64,000 bases of DNA from Chamaea fasciata. Lineage: Eukaryota; Chordata; Aves; Passeriformes; Sylviidae. The stretch covers positions 20,308,410 to 20,372,409 of the forward strand of contig JARCOQ010000014.1 in the NCBI GenBank assembly GCA_029207755.1. Reading direction: 5' to 3'. The notes beneath the pieces are model-generated. The model did no database searches. It saw only the letters and a list, made by a program, of their open reading frames with translations, and had not been told where the DNA came from. Positions 1-10,063 of the stretch are shown here, in pieces (position 1 is the first letter of the stretch; every line of letters begins with the position of its first letter). Both the position numbers and the translations under genes were made by a program.

Positions 1-191
1 CTGGATGCTTGGATCTGGCAGAAGTCCTGTGCTGAACTTATTTTTATCAGTTAGCAGCGCACTCCGTGGCCGAGAGTTCTGTGCAGGAACGGTGGGTCTT
101 TTCTGTGGAAAGCTAAACTCACCCCTCCAAGTTCCTGATGTCAGTTTGCAGGGGGTGTTTGGCAGTCTAAGGGCAGCTAGGGTTTCAGCTT
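1..191 (+). repeat. Class A monomer (reference copy)
   Basis: This 191-bp monomer is the most frequent class and usually occupies every second position. It starts CTGGATGCTTGGATCTGGCA and carries TTATTTTTATCAGTTAGCAG where the other classes have the EcoRI-type GAATTC. Its version of the central palindrome is broken (GAGAGTTCTGTG). The second half here is the 'P' type, recognisable by CACCCCTCCAAG, TTTGCAGGGGGTG and a final GGGTTTCAGCTT. P halves run one base longer than the others, which explains the alternation of 191 and 189 bp in A-B dimers. Variants carry CAGATG for CAGAAG, or TGCAGAACTTATTTTTTTCAG. Confidence 0.9.
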
Positions 192-380
192 CATGGCAGC
201 TTGGTTGTGGGAGTAAGTACACTGTTCAGAATTCTAAGTGGCAGAAGCCCACTCCTGGACACAGAGCTCTGTGCAGGAACGGTGGGTCTTTTCTGTGGGA
301 AGCTATACTCACCGACTAAGTTCCTAATGTCAGGCTGTAGGAGACATTGGGCACTCCAAGGACAGTTAGGGTTCCAGCTT
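192..380 (+). repeat. Class B monomer (reference copy)
   Basis: This 189-bp monomer starts CATGGCAGCTTGGTTGTGGG and contains GAATTC within CTGTTCAGAATTCTAAG. Further on it has a palindrome centred on GAGCTC. The second half here is the 'Q' type (CTATACTCACCGACTAAG, then GAGACATTGGGCACTCCAAG). B almost always follows an A monomer, and the A-B pair forms the basic dimer of about 380 bp. Confidence 0.9.
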
Positions 381-638
381 TTGGATGCTTGGATCTGGCA
401 GATGTCCTGTGCTGAACTTATTTTTTTAAGTTCGCAGCCCACTGCGTGGCCGGTAGTTCTGTGCAGGAACGGTGGGTCTTTTCTGTGGAAAGCTAAACTC
501 ACCCCTCCAAGTTCCTGATGTCAGTTTGCAGGGGGTGTTTGGCAGTCTAAGGGCAGCTAGGGTTTCAGCTTCATGGCAGCTTGGTTGTGGGAGTAAGTAC
601 ACTGTTCAGAATTCTAAGTGGCAGAAGCCCACTCCCGG

Positions 639-654
639 GCACAGAGCTCTGTGC
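639..654. other. 16-bp perfect palindrome (example site)
   Basis: GCACAGAGCTCTGTGC is its own reverse complement. It recurs at the same place in most B, C and D monomers (also 1,019-1,034 and 1,208-1,223). Copies reading GGACACAG keep 14 bp of symmetry, GGGTACAG 12 bp and GGGTCCAG 10 bp. Standard A monomers carry a broken form. It is followed at once by the conserved CAGGAAC and is usually preceded by CCCGGG. Protein binding or cruciform formation is possible but not shown. Confidence 0.85.
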
Positions 655-950
655 AGGAACAGTGGCTCTCTTCTGTGGGAAGCTATACTCACCGACTAAG
701 TTCGTGATGTCAGGCTGTAGGAGACATTTGGCGCTCCAAGGCCAGTTAGGGTTCCAGGTTCTGGATGCTTGGATCTGGCAGAAGTCCTGTGCTGAACTTA
801 TTTTTATCAGTTAGCAGCCCACTCCGTGGCCGAGAGTTCTGTGCAGGAACGGTGGGTCTTTTCTGTGGGAAGCTATACTCACTGACTAAGTTCCTAATGT
901 CAGGTTGTAGGAGACATTGGGCACTCCAAGGACAGTTAGGGTTCCAGCTT

Positions 951-1140
951 CTGGGAGCTTGGCTATGGGAGAAGTGCAGCAGTGTTCAGAATTCTAAGTG
1001 GCAGAAGCCCACTCCCGGGCACAGAGCTCTGTGCAGGAACAGTGCCTCTCTTCTGTGGGAAGCTATACTCACCGACTAAGTTCCTAATGTCAGGTTGTAG
1101 GAGACATTGGGCACTCCAAGGACAGTTAGGGTTCCAGCTT
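951..1140 (+). repeat. Class C monomer (reference copy)
   Basis: This 190-bp monomer starts CTGGGAGCTTGGCTATGGGA and continues with GAAGTGCAGCAGTGTTCAG. A sister form has GGATATGGGA instead of GGCTATGGGA. It carries GAATTC (or GAATTG in some copies) and the full 16-bp palindrome at 1019-1034. C is often followed by D, so A-C-D triplets interrupt the strict A-B dimer alternation. Confidence 0.87.
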
Positions 1141-1330
1141 CTGACAGCTTGGTTCTGGGAGTAATGTGCACTGTTCAGAATTCTAAGTGGCAGAAGCCCA
1201 CTCCGGGGCACAGAGCTCTGTGCAGGAACTGTGGGTCTTTTCTGTGGGAAACTAAACTCACCCCAGCAGGTTCCTGATGTCAGGCTGTAGGAGCCATTTG
1301 GCACTCCAAGGCCAGTTAGGGTTCCAGCTT
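1141..1330 (+). repeat. Class D monomer (reference copy)
   Basis: This 190-bp monomer starts CTGACAGCTTGGTTCTGGGA followed by GTAATGTGCACTGTTCAG. It has GAATTC and the 16-bp palindrome at 1208-1223. The second half is the 'R' type (CACCCCAGCAGGTTCCTGAT, then CCAAGGCCAGT). D differs from B mainly in its first 40 bases, suggesting a shared ancestor. A right-domain form begins CTTACAGC, another reads AGCTTCGTTGTGGG. Confidence 0.87.
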
Positions 1331-2280
1331 CTGGATGCTTGGATCTGGCAGAAGTCCTGTGCTGAACTTATTTTTATCAGTTAGCAGCGCACTCCGTGGC
1401 CGAGAGTTCTGTGCAGGAACGGTGGGTCTTTTCTGTGGAAAGCTAAACTCACCCCTCCAAGTTCCTGATGTCAGTTTGCAGGGGGTGTTTGGCAGTCTAA
1501 GGGCAGCTAGGGTTTCAGCTTCATGGCAGCTTGGTTGTGGGAGTAAGTACACTGTTCAGAATTCTAAGTGGCAGAAGCCCACTCCGGGACACAGAGCTCT
1601 GTGCAGGAACAGTGGCTCTCTTCTGTGGGAAGCTATACTCACCGACTAAGTTCCTAATGTCAGGTTGTAGGAGACATTGGGCACTCGCAGGACAGTTAGG
1701 GTTCCAGCTTTTGGATGCTTGGATCTGGCAGAAGTCCTGTGCAGAACTTATTTTTTTCAGTTTGCAGCCCACTCCGTGGCCGAGAGTTCTGTGCAGGAAC
1801 GATGGGTCTCTTCTGTGGGAAGCTATACTCACCGAGTAAGTTCCTGATGTCAGTTTGCAGAAGGTGTTTGGCAGTCTAAGGGCAGCTAGGGTTTCAGCTT
1901 CTGGCAGCTTGGTTCTGGGAGTAATGTGCACTGTTCAGAATTCTAAGTGGCAGAAGCCCACTCCCGAACACAGAGCTCTGTGCAGGAACGGTGGGTCTTT
2001 TCTGTGGGAACCTAAACTAACCCCAGTAGGCTCCTGATGTCAGTTTATGGGATGGATTTGGCACTCCAAGGACAGTTAGGGTTCCAGGATCTGGGAGCTT
2101 GGATCTGGCAGATGTCCTGTGCTGAACTTAATTTTATCAGGTAGCAGCCCACTCCAGGGCAGAGAGCTCTGTGTAGGAACAATGGGTCTCTTCTGTGGGA
2201 AGCTAAACTCACCCCCTAAGTTCCTAATGTCAGGTCGTAGGAGACATTTGGCACTCCAAGGACAGTTAGGGTTCCAGCCT

Positions 2281-2470
2281 CTGGGAGCTTGGATATGGGA
2301 GAAGTGCAGCAGTGTTCCGAATTGAAAGTGGCAGAAGCCCACTCCGGGACACAGAGCTCTGTGCAGGAACGGTGGCCGCTTTTCTGGGGAAAGTAAATAT
2401 ACCTCTCTGGTTCAGATTGTCAGTTTTAAGGAGCCATTTGGCAGTCCAAGGGGAGCCAGGCTTCCAGCTT
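2281..2470 (+). repeat. Divergent 'U' monomer (reference copy)
   Basis: The first half is C-like but has TGTTCCGAATTGAAAG instead of the usual GAATTC context. The second half is the most divergent in the window: GGCCGCTTTTCTGGGG, AAGTAAATATACCTCTCTGG, then TTTTAAGGAGCC and GGGGAGCCAGGCTTCC. No other monomer type shows this second half. Length stays at 190 bp, so the divergence is by substitution rather than by foreign insertion. Seven copies exist, all in the left domain. Confidence 0.88.
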
Positions 2471-3042
2471 CTGGGAGCTTGGTTCTGGGAGTAATGTGCA
2501 CTGTTCAGAATTCTAAGTGGCAGAAGCCCACTCCCGAACACAGAGCTCTGTGCAGGAACGGTGGGTCTTTTCTGTGGGAAACTTAACTCCCCCCATAAGT
2601 CTCCTGATGTCAGTTTATGGGATGGATTTGGCACTCCAAGGACAGTTAGGGTTCCAGCTTCTGGGAGCTTGGATCTGGCAGATGTCCTGTGCTGAACCTA
2701 ATTTTATCAGTTAGCAGCCCACTCTGGGGCACAGAGCTCTGTGCAGGAACAGTGGCTCTCTTCTGTGGGAAACTAAACTCACCCCCCGAAGTTCCTAATG
2801 TCAGGTTGTAGGAGACATTTGGCACTCGCAGGACAGTTAGGGTTCCAGCTTCTGACAGCTTGGATATGGGAGAAGTGCAGCAGTGTTCAGAATTCTAAGT
2901 GGCAGAAGCCCACTCCGGGGCACAGTGCTCTGTGCAGGAACGGTGGGTCTTTTCTGTGGAAAGCTAAACTCACCCCTCCAAGTTCCTGATGTCAGTTTGC
3001 AGGGGGTGTTTGGCAGTCTAAGGGCAGCTAGCGTTTCAGCTT
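2281..3042 (+). repeat. U block, copy 1 of 7
   Basis: This four-monomer block opens with the U monomer. It is followed by a D-like monomer with AACTTAACTCCCCCCATAAG, an A-like monomer with GAACCTAATTTTATCAG that unusually has a GAATTC-free first half but an intact GAGCTC palindrome, and a C-like monomer with a P second half. All seven copies keep this order and spacing. Sequence resemblance continues for roughly 100 bases more on the right before the copies separate. Confidence 0.85.
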
Positions 3043-3415
3043 CATGGCAGCTTGGTTGTGGGAGTAAGTACACTGTTCAGAATTCTAAGTGGCAGAAGCC
3101 CACTCTGGGGCACAGAGCTCTGTGCAGGAACACTGGCTCTCTTCTGTGGGAAGCTAAACTCACCGACTAAGTTCCTAATGTCAGGTTGTAGGAGACATTG
3201 GGCACTCCAAGGACAGTAAGGGTTCCAGCTTCTGGGAGCTTGGATATGGGAGAAGTGCAGCAGTGTTCAGAATTCTAAGTGGCAGAAGCCCACTCCCGGG
3301 CACAGAGCTCTGTGTAGGAACGGTGGGTCTTTTCTGTGGGAAGCTAAACTCACCCCAGCAGGTTCCTGATGTCAGGCTGTAGGAGACATTTGACACTCCA
3401 AGGACAGTAAGGGTA

Positions 3416-3439
3416 CCAGATCCTGGATGCAGGATCTGG
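3416..3439. repeat. Perfect 10-bp inverted repeat, copy 1
   Basis: Arms CCAGATCCTG (3,416-3,425) and CAGGATCTGG (3,430-3,439) are exact reverse complements around the loop GATG. Ordinary A monomers have CCAGCTTCTG, GATG, then CTTGGATCTGG here, which pairs only partly. Both arms changed in a matching way, and the monomer is one base shorter. An adjacent T-to-A change at 3,415 creates a KpnI-type GGTACC. Confidence 0.88.
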
Positions 3440-4081
3440 CAGAAGTCCTGTGCTGAACTTATTTTTATCAGTTCGCAGCCCACTCTGTGGCCGAGAGTTC
3501 TGTGCAGGAACGGTGGGTCTTTTCTGTGGAAAGCTAAACTCACCCCTCCAAGTTCCTGATGTCAGTTTGCAGGGGGTGTTTGGCAGTCTAAGGGCAGCTA
3601 GGGTTTCAGCTTCATGGCAGCTTGGTTGTGGGAGTAAGTACACTGTTCAGAATTCTAAGTGGCAGAAGCCCACTCCTGGACACAGAGCTCTGTGCAGGAA
3701 CGGTGGGTCTTTTCTGTGGGAAGCTATACTCACCGACTAAGTTCCTAATGTCAGGTTGTAGGAGACATTGGGCACTCGCAGGACACTTAGCGTTCCAGCT
3801 TCTGGGAGCTTGGATATGGGAGAAGTGCAGCAGTGTTCAGAATTGTAAGTGGCAGAAGCCCACTCCCGGGCACAGAGCTCTGTGCAGGAACAGTGGCTCT
3901 CTTCTGTGGGAAGCTAAACTCACCCCCTAAGTTCCTAATGTCAGGCTGTAGGAGACATTGGGCACTCGCAGGACAGTTAGGGTTCCAGCTTCTGACAGCT
4001 TGGTTCTGGGAGTTATGTGCACTGTTCAGAATTCTAAGTGGCAGAAGCCCACTCCCGGGCACAGAGCTCTGTGCAGGAACA

Positions 4082-5602
4082 TTGGCTCTCTTCTGTGGGA
4101 AGCTATACTCACCGACTAAGTTCCTAATGTCAGGCTGTAGGAGACATTGGGCACTCCAAGGGCAGTAAGGGTTCCAGCTTCTGGATGCTTGGATCTGGCA
4201 GAAGTCCTGTGCTGAACTTATTTTTATCAGTTCGCAGCCCACTCCGTGGCCGAGAGTTCTGTGCAGGAACGGTGGGTCTTTTCTGTGGAAAGCTAAACTC
4301 ACCCCTCCAAGTTCCTGATGTCAGTTTGCAGGGGGTGTTTGGCAGTCTAAGGGCAGCTAGGGTTTCAGCTTCATGGCAGCTTGGTTGTGGGAGTAAGTAC
4401 ACTGTTCAGAGTTCTAAGTGGCAGAAGCCCACTCTGGGGCACAGAGCTCTGTGCAGGAACCGTGGGTCTTTTCTGTGGGAAAGTAAACTCACCCCAGCAG
4501 GTTCCTGATGTCAGGCTGTAGGAGACATTTGGCACTCCAAGGCCAGTAAGGGTTCCAACTTCTGGGAGATTGGTTATGGGAGAAGCGCAGCAGTGTTCTG
4601 AATTGCAAGTGGCAGAAGCCCACTCCCGGGCACAGAGCTCTGTGCAGGAACGGTGGATCTCTTCTGTGGGAAGTTAAACTCACCCCTCCAAGTTCCTGAT
4701 GTCAGTTTGCAGGGGGTGTTTGGCAGTCTAAGGGCAGCTAGGGTTTCAGCTTCATGGCAGCGTGGTTGTGGGAGTAAGTACACTGTTCAGAATTCTAAGT
4801 GGCAGAAGCCCACTCCCGGGCACAGAGCTCTGTGCAGGAACAGTGGCTCTCTTCTGTGGGAAGCTATACTCACCGACTAAGTTCGTGATGTCAGGCTATA
4901 GGAGACATTTGGCGGTCCAAGGCCAGTTAGGGTTCCAGCTTCTGGATGCTTGGATCTGGCAGAAGTCCTGTGCTGAACTTATTTTTATCAGTTAGCAGCC
5001 CACTCCGTGGCCGAGAGTTCTGTGCAGGAACGGTGGGTCTTTTCTGTGGGAAGCTATACTCACCGACTAAGTTCCTAATGTCAGGTTGTAGGAGACATTG
5101 GGCACTCCAAGGACAGTTAGGGTTCCAGCTTCTGACAGCTTGGTTTTGGGAGTAATGTGCACTGTTCAGAATTCTAAGTGGCAGAAGCCCACTCCCGGGC
5201 ACAGAGCTCTGTGCAGGAACTGTGGGTCTTTTCTGTGGGAAGCTAAACTCACCCCAGCAGGTTCCTGATGTCAGGCTGTAGGAGACATTTGGCGCTCCAA
5301 GGCCAGTTAGGGTTCCAGCTTCTGGATGCTTGGATCTGGCAGAAGTCCTGTGCTGAACTTATTTTTATCAGTTAGCAGCCCACTCCGTGGCCGAGAGTTC
5401 TGTGCAGGAACATTGGCTCTCTTCTGTGGGAAGCTAAACTCACCCCTCCAAGTTCCTGATGTCAGTTTGCAGGGGGTGTTTGGCAGTCTAAGGGCAGCTA
5501 GGGTTTCAGCTTCATGGCAGCTTGGTTGTGGGAGTAAGTACACTGTTCAGAATTCTAAGTGGCAGAAGCCCACTCCCGGGCACAGAGCTCTGTGCAGGAA
5601 CA
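4082..5602 (+). repeat. Eight-monomer segment absent from duplicate copy
   Basis: This 1,521-bp interval (boundaries free to slide within the 62-bp tract) is present in copy 1 of the large duplication and missing from copy 2 at about 31,828. It includes the E monomer at 4,562. A related version of its right part, about 4,674-5,601, occurs at about 25,200-26,127 (shift 20,526 bp). Confidence 0.85.
4562..4752 (+). repeat. Class E monomer (rare; reference copy)
   Basis: This 191-bp monomer has GGGAGATTGGTTATGGGAGA, GCGCAGCAGTGTTCTG and GAATTGCAAGTGG in place of the usual C-class bases. I found it five times, starting at 4,562, 9,504, 24,708, 35,730 and 51,128. The first four are followed by a P-type second half; the copy at 51,128 carries the right-domain GTTAAAGTCACTCC form. 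E looks like a diverged C; its rarity makes it a useful marker of segment ancestry. Confidence 0.83.
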
Positions 5603-7221
5603 GTGCCTCTCTTCTGTGGGAAGCTATACTCACCGACTAAGTTCGTGATGTCAGGCTGTAGGAGACATTTGGCGCTCCAAGGCCAGTTAGGGTTCCAGCT
5701 TCTGGATGCTTGGATCTGGCAGAAGTCCTGTGCTGAACTTATTTTTATCAGTTAGCAGCGCACTCCGTGGCCGAGAGTTCTGTGCAGGAACGGTGGGTCT
5801 TTCTGTGGAAAGCTAAACTCACCCCTCCAAGTTCCTGATGTCAGTTTGCAGGGGGTGTTTGGCAGTCTAAGGGCAGCTAGGGTTTCAGCTTCATGGCAGC
5901 TTGGTTGTGGGAGTGAGTACACTGTTCAGAATTCTAAGTGGCAGAAGCCCACTCCCGGGTACAGAGCTCTGTGCAGGAACAGTGGCTCTCTTCTGTGGGA
6001 AGCTATACTCACCGACTAAGTTCCTAATGTCAGGTTGTAGGAGACATTGGGCACTCGCAGGACAGTTAGGGTTCGAGCTTTTGGATGCTTGGATCTGGCA
6101 GAAGTCCTGTGCAGAACTTATTTTTATCAGTTAGCAGCGCACTCCGTGGCCGAGAGTTCTGTGCAGGAACGGTGGGTCTTTTCTGTGGAAAGCTAAACTC
6201 ACCCCTCCAAGTTCCTGATGTCAGTTTGCAGGGGGTGTTTGGCAGTCTAAGGGCAGCTAGGGTTTCAGCTTCATGGCAGCTTGGTTGTGGGAGTAAGTAC
6301 ACTGTTCAGAATTCTAAGTGGCAGAAGCCCACTCCGGGACACAGAGCTCTGTGCAGGAGCTGTGGGTCTCTTCTGTGGGAAGCTAAACTCACCCCCCGAA
6401 GTTCCTAATGTCAGGTTGTAGGAGACATTGGGCACTCGCAGGACAGTTAGGGTTCCAGCTTCTGGGAGCTTGGCTATGGGAGAAGTGCAGCAGTGTTCAG
6501 AATTCTAAGTGGCAGAAGCCCACTTCCGGGCACAGAACTCTGTGCAGGAACAGTGGCTCTCTTCTGTGGGAAGCTATACTCACCCCCTAAGTTCCTAATG
6601 TCAGTTTGTTGGAGACATTGGGCACTCCAAGGACAGTTAGCGTTCCAACTTCTTACAGCTTGGTTCTGGGAGTAATGTGCACTGTTCAGAATTCTAAGTG
6701 GCAGAAGCCCACTCCCGGGCACAGAGCTCTGTGCAGGAACTGTGGGTCTTTTCTGTGGGAAACAAAACTCACCCCAGCAGGTTCCTGATGTCAGGCTGTA
6801 GGAGACATTTGGCGCTCCAAGGCCAGTAAGGGTTCCAGCTTCTTGATGCTTGGATCTGGCAGAAGTCCTGTGCTGAACTTATTTTTATCAGTTAGCAGCG
6901 CACTCCGTGGCCGAGAGTTCTGTGCAGGAACGGTGGGTTTTTTCTGTGGAAAGCTATACTCACCGACTAAGTTCCTAATGTCAGGTTGTAGGAGACATTG
7001 GGCACTCGCAGGACAGTTAGGGTTCCAGCTTCTGGGAGCTTGGCTATGGGAGAAGTGCAGCAGTGTTCAGAATTCTAAGTGGCAGAAGCCCACTCCCGGG
7101 CACAGAGCTCTGTGCAGGAACAGTGGCTCTCTTCTGTGGGAAGCTATACTCACCGACTAAGTTCCTAATGTCAGGTTGTAGGAGACATTGGGCACTCCAA
7201 GGACAGTTAGGGTTCCAGCCT

Positions 7222-7983
7222 CTGGGAGCTTGGATATGGGAGAAGTGCAGCAGTGTTCCGAATTGAAAGTGGCAGAAGCCCACTCCGGGACACAGAGCTC
7301 TGTGCAGGAACGGTGGCCGCTTTTCTGGGGAAAGTAAATATACCTCTCTGGTTCAGATTGTCAGTTTTAAGGAGCCATTTGGCAGTCCAAGGGGAGCCAG
7401 GCTTCCAGCTTCTGGGAGCTTGGTTCTGGGAGTAATGTGCACTGTTCAGAATTCTAAGTGGCAGAAGCCCACTCCCGAACACAGAGCTCTGTGCAGGAAC
7501 GGTGGGTCTTTTCTGTGGGAAACTTAACTCCCCCCATAAGTCTCCTGATGTCAGTTTATGGGATGGATTTGGCACTCCAAGGACAGTTAGGGTTCCAGCT
7601 TCTGGGAGCTTGGATCTGGCAGATGTCCTGTGCTGAACCTAATTTTATCAGTTAGCAGCCCACTCTGGGGCACAGAGCTCTGTGCAGGAACAGTGGCTCT
7701 CTTCTGTGGGAAACTAAACTCACCCCCCGAAGTTCCTAATGTCAGGTTGTAGGAGACATTTGGCACTCGCAGGACAGTTAGGGTTCCAGCTTCTGACAGC
7801 TTGGATATGGGAGAAGTGCAGCAGTGTTCAGAATTCTAAGTGGCAGAAGCCCACTCCGGGGCACAGTGCTCTGTGCAGGAACGGTGGGTCTTTTCTGTGG
7901 AAAGCTAAACTCACCCCTCCAAGTTCCTGATGTCAGTTTGCAGGGGGTGTTTGGCAGTCTAAGGGCAGCTAGCGTTTCAGCTT
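7222..7983 (+). repeat. U block, copy 2 of 7
   Basis: This copy lies 4,941 bp (26 monomers) after copy 1. The monomer upstream differs from copy 1: a C monomer with Q second half replaces the CACCCCCTAAG, GGTCGTAGG form. The left edge of the block shared by all copies therefore lies near the start of the U monomer. Confidence 0.85.
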
Positions 7984-9683
7984 CATGGCAGCTTGGTTGT
8001 GGGAGTAAGTACACTGTTCAGAATTCTAAGTGGCAGAAGCCCACTCTGGGGCACAGAGCTCTGTGCAGGAACACTGGCTCTCTTCTGTGGGAAGCTATAC
8101 TCACCCCCTAAGTTCCTAATGGCAGGTTGTAGGAGACATTGGGCACTCCAAGGACAGTAAGGGTTCCAGCTTCTGGGAGCTTGGATATGGGAGAAGTGCA
8201 GCAGTGTTCAGAATTCTAAGTGGCAGAAGCCCACTCCCGGGCACAGAGCTCTGTGCAGGAACTGTGGGTCTTTTCTGTGGGAAGCTAAACTCACCCCAGC
8301 AGGTTCCTGATGTCAGGCTGTAGGAGACATTTGACACTCCAAGGACAGTAAGGGTTCCAGCTTCTGGATGCTTGGATCTGGCAGAAGTCCTATGCTGAAC
8401 TTATTTTTATCAGTTAGCAGCCCACTCCGTTGCCGATAGTTCTGTGCAGGAACGGTGGGTCTTTTCTGTGGAAAGCTAAACTCACCCCTCCAAGTTCCTG
8501 ATGTCAGTTTGCAGGGGGTGTTTGGCAGTCTAAGGGCAGCTAGGGTTTCAGCTTCATGGCAGCTTGGTTGTGGGAGTGAGTACACTGTTCAGAATTCTCA
8601 GCGGCAGAAGCCCACTCCCGGGCACAGAGCTCTGTGCAGGAACAGTGGCTCTCTTCTGTGGGAAGCTAAACTCACCCCCTAAGTTCCTGATGTCAGGTTG
8701 TAGGAGACATTGGGCACTCGCAGGACAGTTAGGGTTCCAGCTTCTGACAGCTTGGTTCTGGGAGTTATGTGCACTGTTCAGAATTCTAAGTGGCAGAAGC
8801 CCACTCCCGGGCACAGAGCTCTGTGCAGGAACATTGGCTCTCTTCTGTGGGAAGCTATACTCACCGACTAAGTTCCTAATGTCAGGCTGTAGGAGACATT
8901 GGGCACTCCAAGGGCAGTAAGGGTTCCAGCTTCTGGATGCTTGGATCTGGCAGAAGTCCTGTGCTGAACTTATTTTTATCAGTTAGCAGCCCACTCCGTG
9001 GCCGAGAGTTCTGTGTAGGAACGGTGGGTCTTTTCTGTGGGAAGCTATACTCACCGACTAAGTTCCTAATGTCAGGTTGTAGGAGACATTGGGCACTCGC
9101 AGGACACTTAGCGTTCCAGTTTCTGGGAGCTTGGATATGGGAGAAGTGCAGCAGTGTTCAGAATTCTAAGTGGCAGAAGCCCACTCCGGGGCACAGAGCT
9201 CTGTGCAGGAACGGTGGGTCTTTTCTGTGGAAAGCTAAACTCACCCCTCCACGTTCCTGATGTCAGTTTGCAGGGGGTGTTTGGCAGTCTAAGGGCAGCT
9301 AGGGTTTCAGCTTCATGGCAGCTTGGTTGTGGGAGTAAGTACACTGTTCAGAGTTCTAAGTGGCAGAAGGCCACTCTGGGGCACAGAGCTCTGTGCAGGA
9401 ACTGTGGGTCTTTTCTGTGGGAAACTAAACTCACCCCAGCAGGTTCCTGATGTCAGGCTGTAGGAGACATTTGGCACTCCAAGGCCAGTAAGGGTTCCAA
9501 CTTCTGGGAGATTGGTTATGGGAGAAGCGCAGCAGTGTTCTGAATTGCAAGTGGCAGAAGCCCACTCCCGGGCACAGAGCTCTGTGCAGGAACGGTGGAT
9601 CTCTTCTGTGGGAAGTTAAACTCACCCCTCCAAGTTCCTGATGTCAGTTTGCAGGGGGTGTTTGGCAGTCTAAGGGCAGCTAG

Positions 9684-10063
9684 GGTTTCAGCTTCATGGC
9701 AGCTTGGTTGTGGCAGTAAGTACACTGTTCAGAATTCTAAGTGGCAGAAGCCCACTCCCGGGTCCAGAGCTCTGTGCAGGAACAGTGGCTCTCTTCTGTG
9801 GGAAGCTATACTCACCGACTAAGTTCCTAATGTCAGGCTGTAGGAGACATTGGGCACTCCAAGGACAGTTAGGGTTCCAGCTTTTGGATGCTTGGATCTG
9901 GCAGATGTCCTGTGCTGAACTTATTTTTTTCAGTTCGCAGCCCACTGCGTGGCCGAGAGTTCTGTGCAGGAACGGTGGGTCTTTTCTGTGGAAAGCTAAA
10001 CTCACCCCTCCAAGTTCCTGATGTCAGTTTGCAGGGGGTGTTTGGCAGTCTAAGGGCAGCTAG
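9684..10063 (+). repeat. Dimer absent from duplicate copy
   Basis: This 380-bp interval (boundaries free to slide within a 67-bp tract) is present in copy 1 of the large duplication and missing from copy 2 at about 35,909. It is one dimer, so the loss preserves the monomer register. Confidence 0.85.

Larger units (their letters stand above)
133..3945 (+). repeat. Triplicated 3.8-kb segment, copy 1
   Basis: This segment matches 19,709-23,521 at a constant shift of 19,576 bp, and 27,880-31,692 at 27,747 bp. It contains a U block and the rare hairpin at 3,416-3,439. Differences from the 19.7-kb copy are clearly more numerous than from the 27.9-kb copy (for example near 428, 790-1,040 and 3,632), so the 19.7-kb copy separated earlier. 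Confidence 0.85.

Noticed and set aside
190..195. Inverted orientation of some monomers
   Set aside because: Open frames on the minus strand first suggested this, but every monomer checked has the CAGCTT end, GAGCTC and GTGCAGGAAC in plus-strand order.
2300..2330. Candidate CENP-B box (CGAA context at TGTTCCGAATTG) and other TTCG or CGAA contexts
   Set aside because: I compared the contexts with the motif TTCGNNNNANNCGGG on both strands and none kept the required core bases.
2396..2420. A/T-rich AAGTAAATATACC in the U monomer as a promoter or foreign insertion
   Set aside because: The monomer keeps its 190-bp length and aligns over its ends, so it is diverged satellite. One short A/T run is not evidence for a promoter.
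3787..4302. Open reading frame of 171 codons on the minus strand, and hundreds of others of 60-158 codons on both strands
   Set aside because: The frames recur at monomer or dimer period, overlap on opposite strands, break at subfamily variants and show no domain or signal. They arise because the repeat unit has few stops in some frames.
5800..5805. One-T deletion (GGGTCTTTCTG for GGGTCTTTTCTG) as a frameshift in a gene
   Set aside because: There is no gene here. The deletion is a neutral marker also present in the duplicate near 32,028.
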